Origin: Boseongicola sp.
GTDB taxonomy: Bacteria; Pseudomonadota; Alphaproteobacteria; Rhodobacterales; Rhodobacteraceae
Assembly: GCA_028824715.1 (NCBI GenBank)
Contig: JAPPCV010000131.1
Span: forward strand, 1-32,374
Length of the DNA: 32,374 bases
Direction of reading: 5' to 3'
Position numbers and translations under genes: made by a program. Positions 24,662-32,374 of this stretch are shown here, piece by piece (position 1 is the first letter of the stretch; each line of letters starts with the position of its first letter). The notes under the pieces are model-generated. The model was not told where the DNA came from, searched no databases, and saw only the letters and a list, made by a program, of their open reading frames with translations.

Positions 24662-26260
24662 TCATTCTTGCGGACGGATCTTGTGGATGAAGGTGCTGTC
24701 CAGGGCACCGTGTTCGTAGGCGATGCCGTCGCGTGCAGCCCAGGTCGCGATCTCATGATGGATCGGAACCAACGCGTATTCCCGCATCGCGATTTCGGTC
24801 GCCTGAATGAAGGCCCTTTCGCCCATGGCGATGTCCATCGACGATCGCCCATCTTCGATCAGCTTGTCGACTTCCGGGTTGCTGTAACCGTTGCGGTTGC
24901 CCGGCCCATATCCGCGCTCTCGCTGCTTGGTGTGAATGAAGATCCGCAGCGGGTGCGAAGGCTCACCCGAGCCATTTGCATAACCGGACATGGCAGCGGT
25001 GAACTCAGGCGTGTCACCCGGCCCTCCGCGCGAGAAGCGCCTGAAGAAGACCGAGGCGGGCATGGTCTCGACGTCGGTGTCGATACCGATGCGCGACAGC
25101 ATCTGCGCGATCGCTTCGAGAATCCGCGTGTCGTTGGAATAGCGACCGGCTGGCCCATGGATGGTGAGCTTGAACCCGTCGCCATAGCCTGCTTCGGCCA
25201 GCAATTCCCTTGCACGGTCCGGATCATGGGCATCCGGTTCGAGATTGGCGGAGTAGCCAATGTAACCCTCGGGCGAAAACTGGCCCGCAGGTGCGGACAG
25301 CCCGTCCATCACGCGATCCGCAATGGCCTGGCGATTGATCGCCAGAGACACGGCTTCGCGCGCGCGAACGTCCCGAAACGGCGAGGCAATCGGATTGCCT
25401 TCATGATCGGTGGCATAGGGCTTGATCGGATCATCGGTCATGTGCAACGTCATGTAGAGCAGACGGTTGGACACCGACTTGAAGACCGACAGCCCATCGC
25501 GGCTTTCCAAAGTTGGCAAGTCAGCGGGTGCGACCCTCTCGATGAAATCCACGTCACCGGCGATGAGCGCGGCTGCCCTGGTTGTGCCGTCGCCAATGGG
25601 TCGAATGACGACATTGTCCCAATCCACTGCCGCCCCCCAATAGCCGTCATTGCGCGACAATTCGATCACGTCGCCGGGCAGCCATTTGGTGAAGGTGAAC
25701 GGGCCCGTCCCGTAGGAGGCGACGCCGGTGTTGAAGTCCTCAGTCGTGGCGTCGACGAACGCCGAGTCGATGATCGAAATCCGCGACATGTCGTTCGGCG
25801 TGAAGGGGTAAGGCTTCTCGGTCGAGACACGCAGGGTCAGGTCATTGACAGCTTCAAAGGTCTTGCCCTTGATGAAAGTGGCGAAACTGGACGGGCTGTT
25901 GGGCACATTCGCCGCGCGCTGCATTGTGGCGATCACATCTTCTGCGGTGAATGCCGCGCCATTGTGAAAGGTCACACCGGCGCGCAGCTTGAACTCCCAG
26001 GTGCGCTCGTCGACCGGTTCCCAGGACGCGGCAAGCCCGGGGACGAGGTTTTGGTTCACATCCTGCAGGACCAGCGCATCATAGACCTGCGTCGCCATCG
26101 AGTTGTTGATGGTCAGATTCTGATAATGCGGGTCCATGGATGTGGGTTCGGCGGCCAGGGCCACTGTCAGGTCGCTTGCCGACACTGGTCCAGCCAAAAT
26201 CCCGAGACTCGTCGCCGCAGCGGTCAGCAGAGCCTCCGGGCCAAAGATGAACTTTCTCAT
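24662..26260 (-). CDS. family 5 (peptide/nickel-type) ABC substrate-binding protein
   Basis: This 532-residue protein has a signal peptide (FIFGPEALLTAAATSLGILA, cleavage near PVSA-SD) and the SBP_bac_5 pattern throughout. EPTSMDPHYQNLTINNS comes at the mature N-terminus. VTFHNGAAFTAEDVIATMQR follows, then GTGPFTFTKWLPGDVIEL, LTIHGPAGRYSNDTRILEAI and GIDTDVETM. It is the periplasmic receptor of the importer encoded downstream. ATG 26260 has AGGGAGA 6 nt upstream. The family binds di- or oligopeptides, opines, nickel, sugars or glutathione, so the ligand cannot be told from sequence. The upstream hydrolase and regulator suggest an ester or amide substrate; that is inference. Confidence 0.95.
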   Translation of the reverse strand: MRKFIFGPEALLTAAATSLGILAGPVSASDLTVALAAEPTSMDPHYQNLTINNSMATQVYDALVLQDVNQNLVPGLAASWEPVDERTWEFKLRAGVTFHNGAAFTAEDVIATMQRAANVPNSPSSFATFIKGKTFEAVNDLTLRVSTEKPYPFTPNDMSRISIIDSAFVDATTEDFNTGVASYGTGPFTFTKWLPGDVIELSRNDGYWGAAVDWDNVVIRPIGDGTTRAAALIAGDVDFIERVAPADLPTLESRDGLSVFKSVSNRLLYMTLHMTDDPIKPYATDHEGNPIASPFRDVRAREAVSLAINRQAIADRVMDGLSAPAGQFSPEGYIGYSANLEPDAHDPDRARELLAEAGYGDGFKLTIHGPAGRYSNDTRILEAIAQMLSRIGIDTDVETMPASVFFRRFSRGGPGDTPEFTAAMSGYANGSGEPSHPLRIFIHTKQRERGYGPGNRNGYSNPEVDKLIEDGRSSMDIAMGERAFIQATEIAMREYALVPIHHEIATWAARDGIAYEHGALDSTFIHKIRPQE

Positions 26261-26315
26261 TTCTTTCTCCCTTTCATCGGTTTTCGGTCGTTTCCTTGGT
26301 GATGACGGCCCGGAT

Positions 26316-27125
26316 TCACCGCCGGGCTCTTGTCGCGAATTCCTTGATCTGCTCGTTGAAGAAGTCCGGGTATTCCGCGTATGAGGCGTGACCCGCCTTG
26401 GGGCATTCGACATGCTGTGCCTTCGGAAAGGCGGCGACCAGCAGCGCGTGCATTTCAGGCGAGATCACGGTGTCTTCGCCACCAGACAAGATCAGTACGG
26501 GAACGTTCACGTCATGGCTGATCTTCGTGTTGTCGGTTTCCTGACACATGCGGCCGCCATCGCGGATTCCTTCGATTCGCGCGCCTGCTGCAATTTCGGC
26601 CAGGAACCGAATGACGGCTTGGGATGTTCCTTCGGGCGCGCTGCGCCTGGCACGTTCCAGACCGTAGGCTGCATTGACTCCCTCGGACCGGATGCGGTCG
26701 ACTCTCGTCCCGTACCGCGCCATCAGCGGTTCCCCTTTGGGGCGGCCAAAGCCCAAATGCGTCGAAGACAGCACCAGGCCCGCGGCTGAGGTGTCTCGAT
26801 CAGCCGCCAGCTGCGCGGCAACCACGCCTCCCATCGAATGGCCGACCAGGATTGCGTCGTTGACCTCCAGCGCTGTCAACAGGGCCTTGGCCGCCTCAAC
26901 ATAGTCTTCGATGCCGTCTCCGAATGCATCGGACGCCCCAAAGCCTGGCGCATCCCAGGCGACAACGCGGAATGAAGTCCCCAGCGCCCGAAACAGGTAG
27001 GCCCAGCTCTGACTGCTGCCATTCATGCCATGTAGCAGGAAGAGAGCGTGTCCTGCACCCGTTTCACGATACGCAAGGCGGCCGCCCTTGTGGGACATGA
27101 ACTGCAACACAGGCGTATCCAACAT
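26316..27125 (-). CDS. alpha/beta hydrolase
   Basis: This 269-residue alpha/beta hydrolase has the oxyanion region LFLLHGMNGSSQSW, strand and loop VVAWDAPGFGASD, nucleophile elbow VGHSMGGVVAAQLA (Ser), an acid in LILSGGEDTVISPEMH (Asp) and His in KAGHASYAEYPDFF. There is no signal peptide, so it is cytoplasmic. It lies between a MarR-like regulator and the binding-protein gene (55 bp upstream of the latter), which suggests that it acts on the imported compound or is co-induced with it. Specific activity (esterase, amidase, lactonase, haloperoxidase-like) cannot be assigned. An AGAGGG site lies about 10 nt before ATG 27125. Confidence 0.93.
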   Translation of the reverse strand: MLDTPVLQFMSHKGGRLAYRETGAGHALFLLHGMNGSSQSWAYLFRALGTSFRVVAWDAPGFGASDAFGDGIEDYVEAAKALLTALEVNDAILVGHSMGGVVAAQLAADRDTSAAGLVLSSTHLGFGRPKGEPLMARYGTRVDRIRSEGVNAAYGLERARRSAPEGTSQAVIRFLAEIAAGARIEGIRDGGRMCQETDNTKISHDVNVPVLILSGGEDTVISPEMHALLVAAFPKAQHVECPKAGHASYAEYPDFFNEQIKEFATRARR

Positions 27126-27247
27126 TCGCGTGACGCCCTCTGGGCAAGGAACTCATCAGACGGCGCCATGGCGTGGCAGAGATGCTCCGGCACCCGCTGT
27201 TGCTCAATTGCAGCACAGAGAGTGACAACAAAAAAGCCTAAAACATT

Positions 27248-27706
27248 TTACATATCTTTGCCTGGTGGCTGAGCCTCAAGCTCGCGCATCGACATCAGCG
27301 CCTGGGCGAGCTTCAGCACTCGGGAGAACTCGGGGTTTGCGAGAAGCGCGTTGCAATAGTTGCGCCAGGCCTCCAGCATCGGCTCGGTCGGGCGAAAATC
27401 GCGGCGACGGCGGTCGCCCGTGACTGACAGCTCTTCCAGATAGCCGAGTTCCAAGGCTTCATGCACCGTGGAAGTAACGGTTGGACGACTAAATTCAGAG
27501 ACTTCCACAAGCTCCGAGATGGTGAAGCTGCCCTTGATGAAGTAGAAGTTCATCATGTACCGACGCAGTTCGAACGCGGTGAAGCTGGTGTTGAAGAAAC
27601 GGCGCACCTGGCCAGGTCCATGCTCGCGTCGGTAAACATGGCGCGAACTTTCAAAGGAGGCCTGCGCAAAGCAGAATCGTTGAAACAGTGTCCCGGATTC
27701 ACGCAT
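27248..27706 (-). CDS. MarR-like winged-helix regulator
   Basis: This 152-residue protein has a central winged helix-turn-helix: ISELVEVSEFSRPTVTSTVH as the HTH, LELGYLEEL leading into the wing, and TGDRRRRDFRPTEPM as the basic wing. The N-terminal helices (FELRRYMMNFYFIKGSF) and C-terminal helix (VLKLAQALMSMRELEAQ) would form the dimer interface, as in MarR/PadR-like proteins. It heads the minus-strand cluster 122 bp before the hydrolase and probably controls hydrolase and importer. An AT-rich stretch (27215-27250) between it and the hydrolase could hold a promoter. Direct repeats upstream (27728-27761) may be its own operator. Family placement is good; ligand unknown. Confidence 0.83.
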   Translation of the reverse strand: MRESGTLFQRFCFAQASFESSRHVYRREHGPGQVRRFFNTSFTAFELRRYMMNFYFIKGSFTISELVEVSEFSRPTVTSTVHEALELGYLEELSVTGDRRRRDFRPTEPMLEAWRNYCNALLANPEFSRVLKLAQALMSMRELEAQPPGKDM

Positions 27707-28099
27707 GGTCTATCCCACCGCATTATGGCAAATTTCTTAAACGATCCTCTTGCAAATTTCTGCGTCAAGGCTCGCATGTGCACGGCTTGCCCATGCCAGA
27801 ATTTGTCAATGTTCGCCAAGTTTCAAGGACAATGCCGTGGTTTTTTCCCGGTCCGGCGACGCGGAAACCCGCCAGACCCCCGCGAACCGGTAAGTTTCGC
27901 GCATGGAAAAGCTGCGCCCCTGCACGGCAGGGACGCGGTCAGCGCATGGGTGACTGCCGCCAGGCCGCGATGCGGCTTCGGAAGGCAAAACCTTGCGTGA
28001 ACCCAGTCGATCGGCATGCACGGTCACCGTGATGGGTCCATGAAACGGATTGACCCCGCGTCCCTGCCCCGCCATTGAGTGGCGCAAATCGGAGCAGAC
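27707..28099. other. 393-bp divergent intergenic region
   Basis: This region separates the MarR-like gene from lolC/E. The part next to the regulator is AT-rich and holds two exact copies of gcaaatttct. The right half is GC-rich with no recognised gene. No terminator or RNA gene was found. Confidence 0.5.
27728..27761. promoter_or_regulatory. exact 10-bp direct repeats, 24-bp period, upstream of the MarR-like gene
   Basis: The sequence gcaaatttct occurs at 27728-27737 and 27752-27761, 22-55 bp before the start of the MarR-like gene. The first copy lies within ggcaaatttctt and the second within tgcaaatttct. They could form an operator or flank promoter elements. Confidence 0.4.
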
Positions 28100-29375
28100 A
28101 TGGCATCCCCGGCGCCGTTCGCAGCTTATGAATTCCTGATCGCCTGGCGGTACCTTCGCGCAAAGCGGGCCGAAGGCGGGGTCAGCGTCATGACCTGGAT
28201 CAGCCTGATCGGGATCACGCTGGCCGTCGCGGCGCTCATCATCACGCTTGCCGTGCGTTCGGGCTTTCGCGACGAATTCGTCTCGACCATTCTTGGCGCG
28301 AATGCCCACGTCACCGTCTATTCCAGAAGCTACGTGACCGAGAGCGGCAACATCACGGACGTGATACCGGACTACGCGGACTGGGCCGAGCGGCTTCGCG
28401 AGGTCGAGGGCGTCACCCGCGTGGCACCACTGGTCAGGGGCCAGGTAATGGCGGTGCATCGCGGCAAGACCAGCGGCATGGACGTCTTTGGCATCGCCGG
28501 ACAGGACCTTGAGCAGATCCCGCGCATTGCAGATCCAGATGGGACTGTGGGCAGGATCGAGGAATTTGACCGGGGCATCGCGATCGGGCGGGAGGCGGCG
28601 CGATCGCTCGGCGTTACCGTCGGAGACGTCCTTCGCTTCATCAACCCGGAAGGCGTGAAGGGTCCCTTCGGCACAAGCCCGCGAGTGAACGAATACGAAG
28701 TCGTCTACATCTTCAGTTCCGGGCGCTACGACATCGACCGAACCCGCGCCTACCTGCCGTTCGCAGAGGCACAGTCCTACTTCAATCGGGAGGGTGTGGC
28801 GGACGAACTGGAGGTGAACGTCGTCGAGCCGGAATCCATCGACGCCGTTGCACCCCTGCTTCGGGAGGCCGGGGGCGAGCGGGCCCGGGTCTGGACATGG
28901 AAGGACTCGGCCGGCGGCTTCCTCAGGGCGCTCGAGGTCGAGGACACCGTGATGTTCGTGCTGATGAGCGTCCTTGTCCTCATCGCGTCCATGAACATCA
29001 TCAGCGGACTGGTCATGCTCGTCAAGAACAAGGGCCGGGACATAGGAATCCTTCGGACCATCGGACTCACCCAAGGCGCCGTCATGAGGGTGTTCTTCCT
29101 GACTGGCGCGCTCATCGGCACGCTCGGGACGCTATTCGGCGTGATTCTCGGCTGTCTGTTCGCAATCTATTTCGACCCGATCCTCGCCTTCGTGAACGGG
29201 GTCACGGGCGGCGAGGTCTGGGAAGCCTCGGTGCGCGGCATCTACCGTCTGCCGGCAAAGCTCGAACTGAGCGACGTTCTCGCCGCCGTCGGGCTCTCGC
29301 TGGCGCTCTCATGGGGCATCACGCTCTTTCCCGCCCGGCGTGCCGCCCGAATGAACCCGGTCGAGGCTCTCCGCT

Positions 29376-29383
<8 letters not shown>
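28100..29383 (+). CDS. lolC: lipoprotein-releasing ABC permease, LolC/LolE family
   Basis: This 427-residue permease starts with EFLIAWRYLRAKRAEGGVSV and a first span (TWISLIGITLAVAALIITLA). A large periplasmic domain follows, then three C-terminal spans (FVLMSVLVLIASMNIISGL; FFLTGALIGTLGTLFGVILG; LAAVGLSLALSWGITLF). GRDIGILRTIGLTQGAVMRVF is the FtsX-type cytoplasmic signature. It extracts lipoproteins from the inner membrane for transfer to LolA. Only one permease gene is present, so it probably acts as a homodimer (LolF-like arrangement) rather than LolC-LolE. ATG 28100 has GGAG (28091-28094) 5 nt upstream. It overlaps lolD by 8 bp. Confidence 0.94.
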
Positions 29384-30050
<667 letters not shown>

Positions 30051-30119
30051 TCCGCAATCCCCAGGGTCACGACTGGCGAGCGGTCTCGGGTCAGGCGCGC
30101 TCACGCACCTTTCCCGCCG

Positions 30120-32078
30120 TCAAACGTCCAGCTCTTCCACAAACCGTGCGTTCTCCTGGATGTACTGGAACCGCAACTCCGGCTTCTTCCCCATCAGGCG
30201 CTCGACCAGGTCACCTGTCTCTCCGGGCTCGTCCTCGTCGGTCGTGACCCGGATCAGCGTTCGCGATGCCGGATCCATAGTGGTCTCCTTGAGGTCCTTG
30301 GCGTCCATTTCGCCCAAACCCTTGAACCGCTGGACGTCAATCTTGCCCTTTCCGCCCAGCCCCTCGGCAAGAACACGCTCCTTTTCGGCATCGCTGGCCA
30401 CATAGGCGCGATTGGCGCCTTGGGTCAGCCGGTACAGCGGAGGACAGGCAAGATAGAGATGCCCCTTGTCCACCAACGGCCGCATCTGGGTGTAGAAGAA
30501 TGTCATTAGCAGCGATGAGATGTGGGCTCCGTCCACGTCGGCGTCAGTCATGATGATGACCTTGTCGTAGCGCAGGTCATCGACATCGAAGCGGGCACCC
30601 ATGCTGCACCCCAGGGCTTCGCAGAGGTCCCTGATCTCCTGGTTCTGCATGAGCTTTGCCGACGCCGCACCGAGCACGTTCAGGACCTTGCCGCGGAGGG
30701 GCAGCAGCGCCTGGAAATCCCGGTTGCGGGCGGCCTTGGCGGAACCGCCTGCGGAATCGCCCTCAACGAGGAATATCTCCGTTCCGTCGCGGGACTTGGC
30801 CGTGCAATCGGTCAGCTTTCCCGGGAGGCGGAGCTTCCTGGTCGCGCTCTTGCGTGCCGTTTCCTTTTCCTGCCGACGACGCATCCGCTCCTCGGCCCGC
30901 AGGACAAGGAAGTCCAGAATGGCCCCTGCGGATTTGGTGTCGGCGGCCAGCCAGTTGTCGAAATGGTCGCGAACCGCGCCCTCGACCATTTTCGCCGCAC
31001 TTTCCGTGGAAAGCCTGTCCTTCGTCTGTCCGACAAACTGCGGTTCGCGGATGAAGATGGAGACCAACGCCACCCCGCCGGTTGTCAGGTCCTCCCGTGC
31101 AATCTGCGAAGACTTGCGGTTGCCCACCAGTTCGCCATAGGCGCGAATCCCCTTGAGGGCTGCGGCCCAGAAGCCCGTCTCGTGCGTGCCGCCTTCAGGC
31201 GTTGGAACGGTGTTGCAATAGCTCTGGATGAACCCGTCTCTGGCCGCCGTCCAGTTGATCGCCCATTCGACCTTGCCAGGCACCCCGAACTTCTCCTTGA
31301 AGTCGACCTGACCGGCAAACGGCTGCTCTGCATAGGTCGTGTCGCCGTTCAGGCTTTCGGTCAGAAAGTCCGAAAGCCCGCCCGGAAAGCGAAACGTGGC
31401 TTCAGGGGGGATGCCATCTGCATCAAGCGCGCATTTCCAGCGGATTTCGACGCCACTGAAGAGATAGGCCTTGGAGCGAGCCATCTTGAAGAGGCGCGCC
31501 GGCGAAAGCTTCAGCGAACCGAATATCTCGGGATCGGGGTGAAAGGTGACGGCGGTGCCGCGCCGGTTGGAGGCGGCGCCCACGTTCTCGACGCCAGAGA
31601 GCGGAATGCCGCGCGAGAACTCCTGTGCATAGACCTGCCTGTCACGCGCAACCTCGACGCGAAGCTGGTCGGAAAGCGCATTCACGACCGAGATGCCGAC
31701 TCCGTGCAGGCCACCCGACGTCTCGTAGGCCTTTCCGGAGAACTTTCCGCCCGAGTGCAGTTCGCAAAGAATTATTTCAAGCGCGGAGCGGTCCGGGAAC
31801 TTCGGGTGTGGTTCAACCGGAATGCCGCGCCCGTTGTCCCGAATCGTGACCGAGTGGTCGTCATGAAAATCGACCTCGATGCGGCTTGCATGGCCTGCGA
31901 CGGCCTCGTCCATCGCATTGTCAAGGACTTCGGCAACCAGGTGGTGAAGCGCACGCTCGTCGGTGCCGCCAATGTACATCCCCGGGCGCTTACGCACCGC
32001 TTCGAGGCCCTCAAGGACCTCGATCGAAGCTGCGTCATAGGTATCTGCTACGGTCGCTGCGAGAAGATCGTCGGCCAT
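30120..32078 (-). CDS. parE: DNA topoisomerase IV subunit B
   Basis: This 652-residue GHKL ATPase/TOPRIM subunit starts MADDLLAATVADTYDAASIE. The ATP site has VRKRPGMYIGGTDERALHHL, EVLDNAMDEAVAGHA, IRDNGRGIPVEPHP and TSGGLHGVGISVVNALS. The TOPRIM domain has FLVEGDSAGGSAKAARNRDF, LLPLRGKVLNV and MTDADVDGAHI. The C-terminal QRFKGLGEMDAKDLKETTMD is conserved. Length and the lack of a GyrB-type insert support ParE over GyrB. With ParC it decatenates daughter chromosomes. ATG 32078 lies just after AGCAGGAC; the frame is open upstream to 32195 but not conserved. Confidence 0.97.
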   Translation of the reverse strand: MADDLLAATVADTYDAASIEVLEGLEAVRKRPGMYIGGTDERALHHLVAEVLDNAMDEAVAGHASRIEVDFHDDHSVTIRDNGRGIPVEPHPKFPDRSALEIILCELHSGGKFSGKAYETSGGLHGVGISVVNALSDQLRVEVARDRQVYAQEFSRGIPLSGVENVGAASNRRGTAVTFHPDPEIFGSLKLSPARLFKMARSKAYLFSGVEIRWKCALDADGIPPEATFRFPGGLSDFLTESLNGDTTYAEQPFAGQVDFKEKFGVPGKVEWAINWTAARDGFIQSYCNTVPTPEGGTHETGFWAAALKGIRAYGELVGNRKSSQIAREDLTTGGVALVSIFIREPQFVGQTKDRLSTESAAKMVEGAVRDHFDNWLAADTKSAGAILDFLVLRAEERMRRRQEKETARKSATRKLRLPGKLTDCTAKSRDGTEIFLVEGDSAGGSAKAARNRDFQALLPLRGKVLNVLGAASAKLMQNQEIRDLCEALGCSMGARFDVDDLRYDKVIIMTDADVDGAHISSLLMTFFYTQMRPLVDKGHLYLACPPLYRLTQGANRAYVASDAEKERVLAEGLGGKGKIDVQRFKGLGEMDAKDLKETTMDPASRTLIRVTTDEDEPGETGDLVERLMGKKPELRFQYIQENARFVEELDV

Positions 32079-32374
32079 GTCCTGCTCTTGTTTTCTGAAA
32101 GATAGCCGCCTTCGCGTGACTGGGCAATGGGTCCGGTCGGCCTGCCAGGGCTTTCCCACGCTTGATTTCGTTTGATTCTGCTTGACGTGGGGCATGCATG
32201 CGTTGCACGCGCGCGTGCGCGTTTCGGCGGGGCCGGCAGTTTCCTCTGACGTGTCCGCGCTGGATGCGCGACGCTCCCGGCCTGTCGATTCGCAAGCGCA
32301 TGGAATCCTGCCCGGTCCTTCGCGAGGCTCCCGAGGGCTTCTCGCTGTCCGAGGTCGAGGTCCGCCTGGCGACG
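32079..32374. other. region upstream of parE; phased TTGA repeats, Z-type palindrome, possible start of an off-window ORF
   Basis: Three TTGA(T/C) units recur at exactly 10-bp intervals (32162, 32172, 32182). A 14-bp palindrome inside an 18-nt alternating purine-pyrimidine run covers 32205-32222. A plus-strand frame from about 32198, with GFSLSEVEVRLAT at its end, stays open to the window edge and might be the beginning of a gene. It has no clear ribosome site and is not recognised. Confidence 0.35.
32162..32186. repeat. three TTGA(T/C) units with 10-bp period upstream of parE
   Basis: TTGAT at 32162, TTGAT at 32172 and TTGAC at 32182 are phased by one helical turn, 84-108 bp upstream of the parE start. 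The complementary strand reads as A-rich blocks in phase, typical of curved DNA or an upstream activating element. Confidence 0.5.

Noticed and set aside
24668-26302. 544-codon plus-strand frame opposite the binding protein
   Set aside because: Antisense shadow; the minus-strand binding protein has a signal peptide and family-5 motifs.
30522-32105. 527-codon plus-strand frame opposite parE
   Set aside because: Antisense shadow of parE, which carries all GHKL and TOPRIM motifs.

Overview
The window looks like chromosomal DNA of a GC-rich alphaproteobacterium, most likely a member of the Rhodobacteraceae or a close relative. This rests on high G+C third positions throughout, the gene order alr - mlaE - mlaF - radA - cvpA - purF, a single LolC/E-type permease beside lolD, and an ScfR-family regulator with the IGINCHLCPRQAC tail motif. 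No rRNA, tRNA, CRISPR, phage or insertion sequence was recognised.

Layout. (1) 1-3079: the 3' part of gltB and complete gltD, the two subunits of NADPH glutamate synthase. (2) 3080-3861: a long gap without a recognisable gene, ending in an AT-rich promoter-like tract. (3) 3862-8860: a compact carbon-metabolism locus. A ketopantoate-reductase-fold dehydrogenase of unknown substrate converges on an ScfR-type regulator. Divergent from the regulator, across a palindromic operator candidate, lie a possible 60-codon ORF, a serine-glyoxylate aminotransferase and a hydroxypyruvate reductase, the two steps from serine to glycerate. (4) 8861-13631: an accessory stretch that breaks the otherwise housekeeping layout. 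It holds short ORFs with good ribosome binding sites (a charged 93-residue protein behind two tandem RNA hairpins, an 89-residue basic membrane protein, a 36-residue cysteine-rich protein), a Sco/SenC copper chaperone, a secreted protein of unknown function, and a gene graveyard where a decayed ABC ATPase and a truncated outer-membrane protein lie tail to tail beside a 15-bp tandem repeat. (5) 13632-20071: the conserved block alr, mlaE, mlaF, radA, cvpA, purF. (6) 20072-20751: a gap with a possible degraded coding remnant. (7) 20752-27706, minus strand: an operon-like peptide-type ABC importer (binding protein, two permeases, two ATPases) with an alpha/beta hydrolase and a MarR-like regulator at its head. 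A perfect 14-bp hairpin sits between the binding protein and the first permease. (8) 28100-30050: the lipoprotein-release pair lolC/E-lolD, convergent with parE (30120-32078). The last 300 bp are upstream of parE.

How the genes work together. Locus 3 can transaminate serine with glyoxylate to give hydroxypyruvate and glycine, then reduce hydroxypyruvate to glycerate, probably under control of the adjacent ScfR-like regulator. This is the most system-like part of the window, because the linked ketopantoate-reductase-like enzyme and the small ORF are not part of the classical serine cycle. Locus 7 would import a peptide-like or other family-5 substrate and hydrolyse an ester or amide in the cytoplasm. 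The accessory stretch 4 is the best place for undescribed small proteins and for evidence of recent gene loss.
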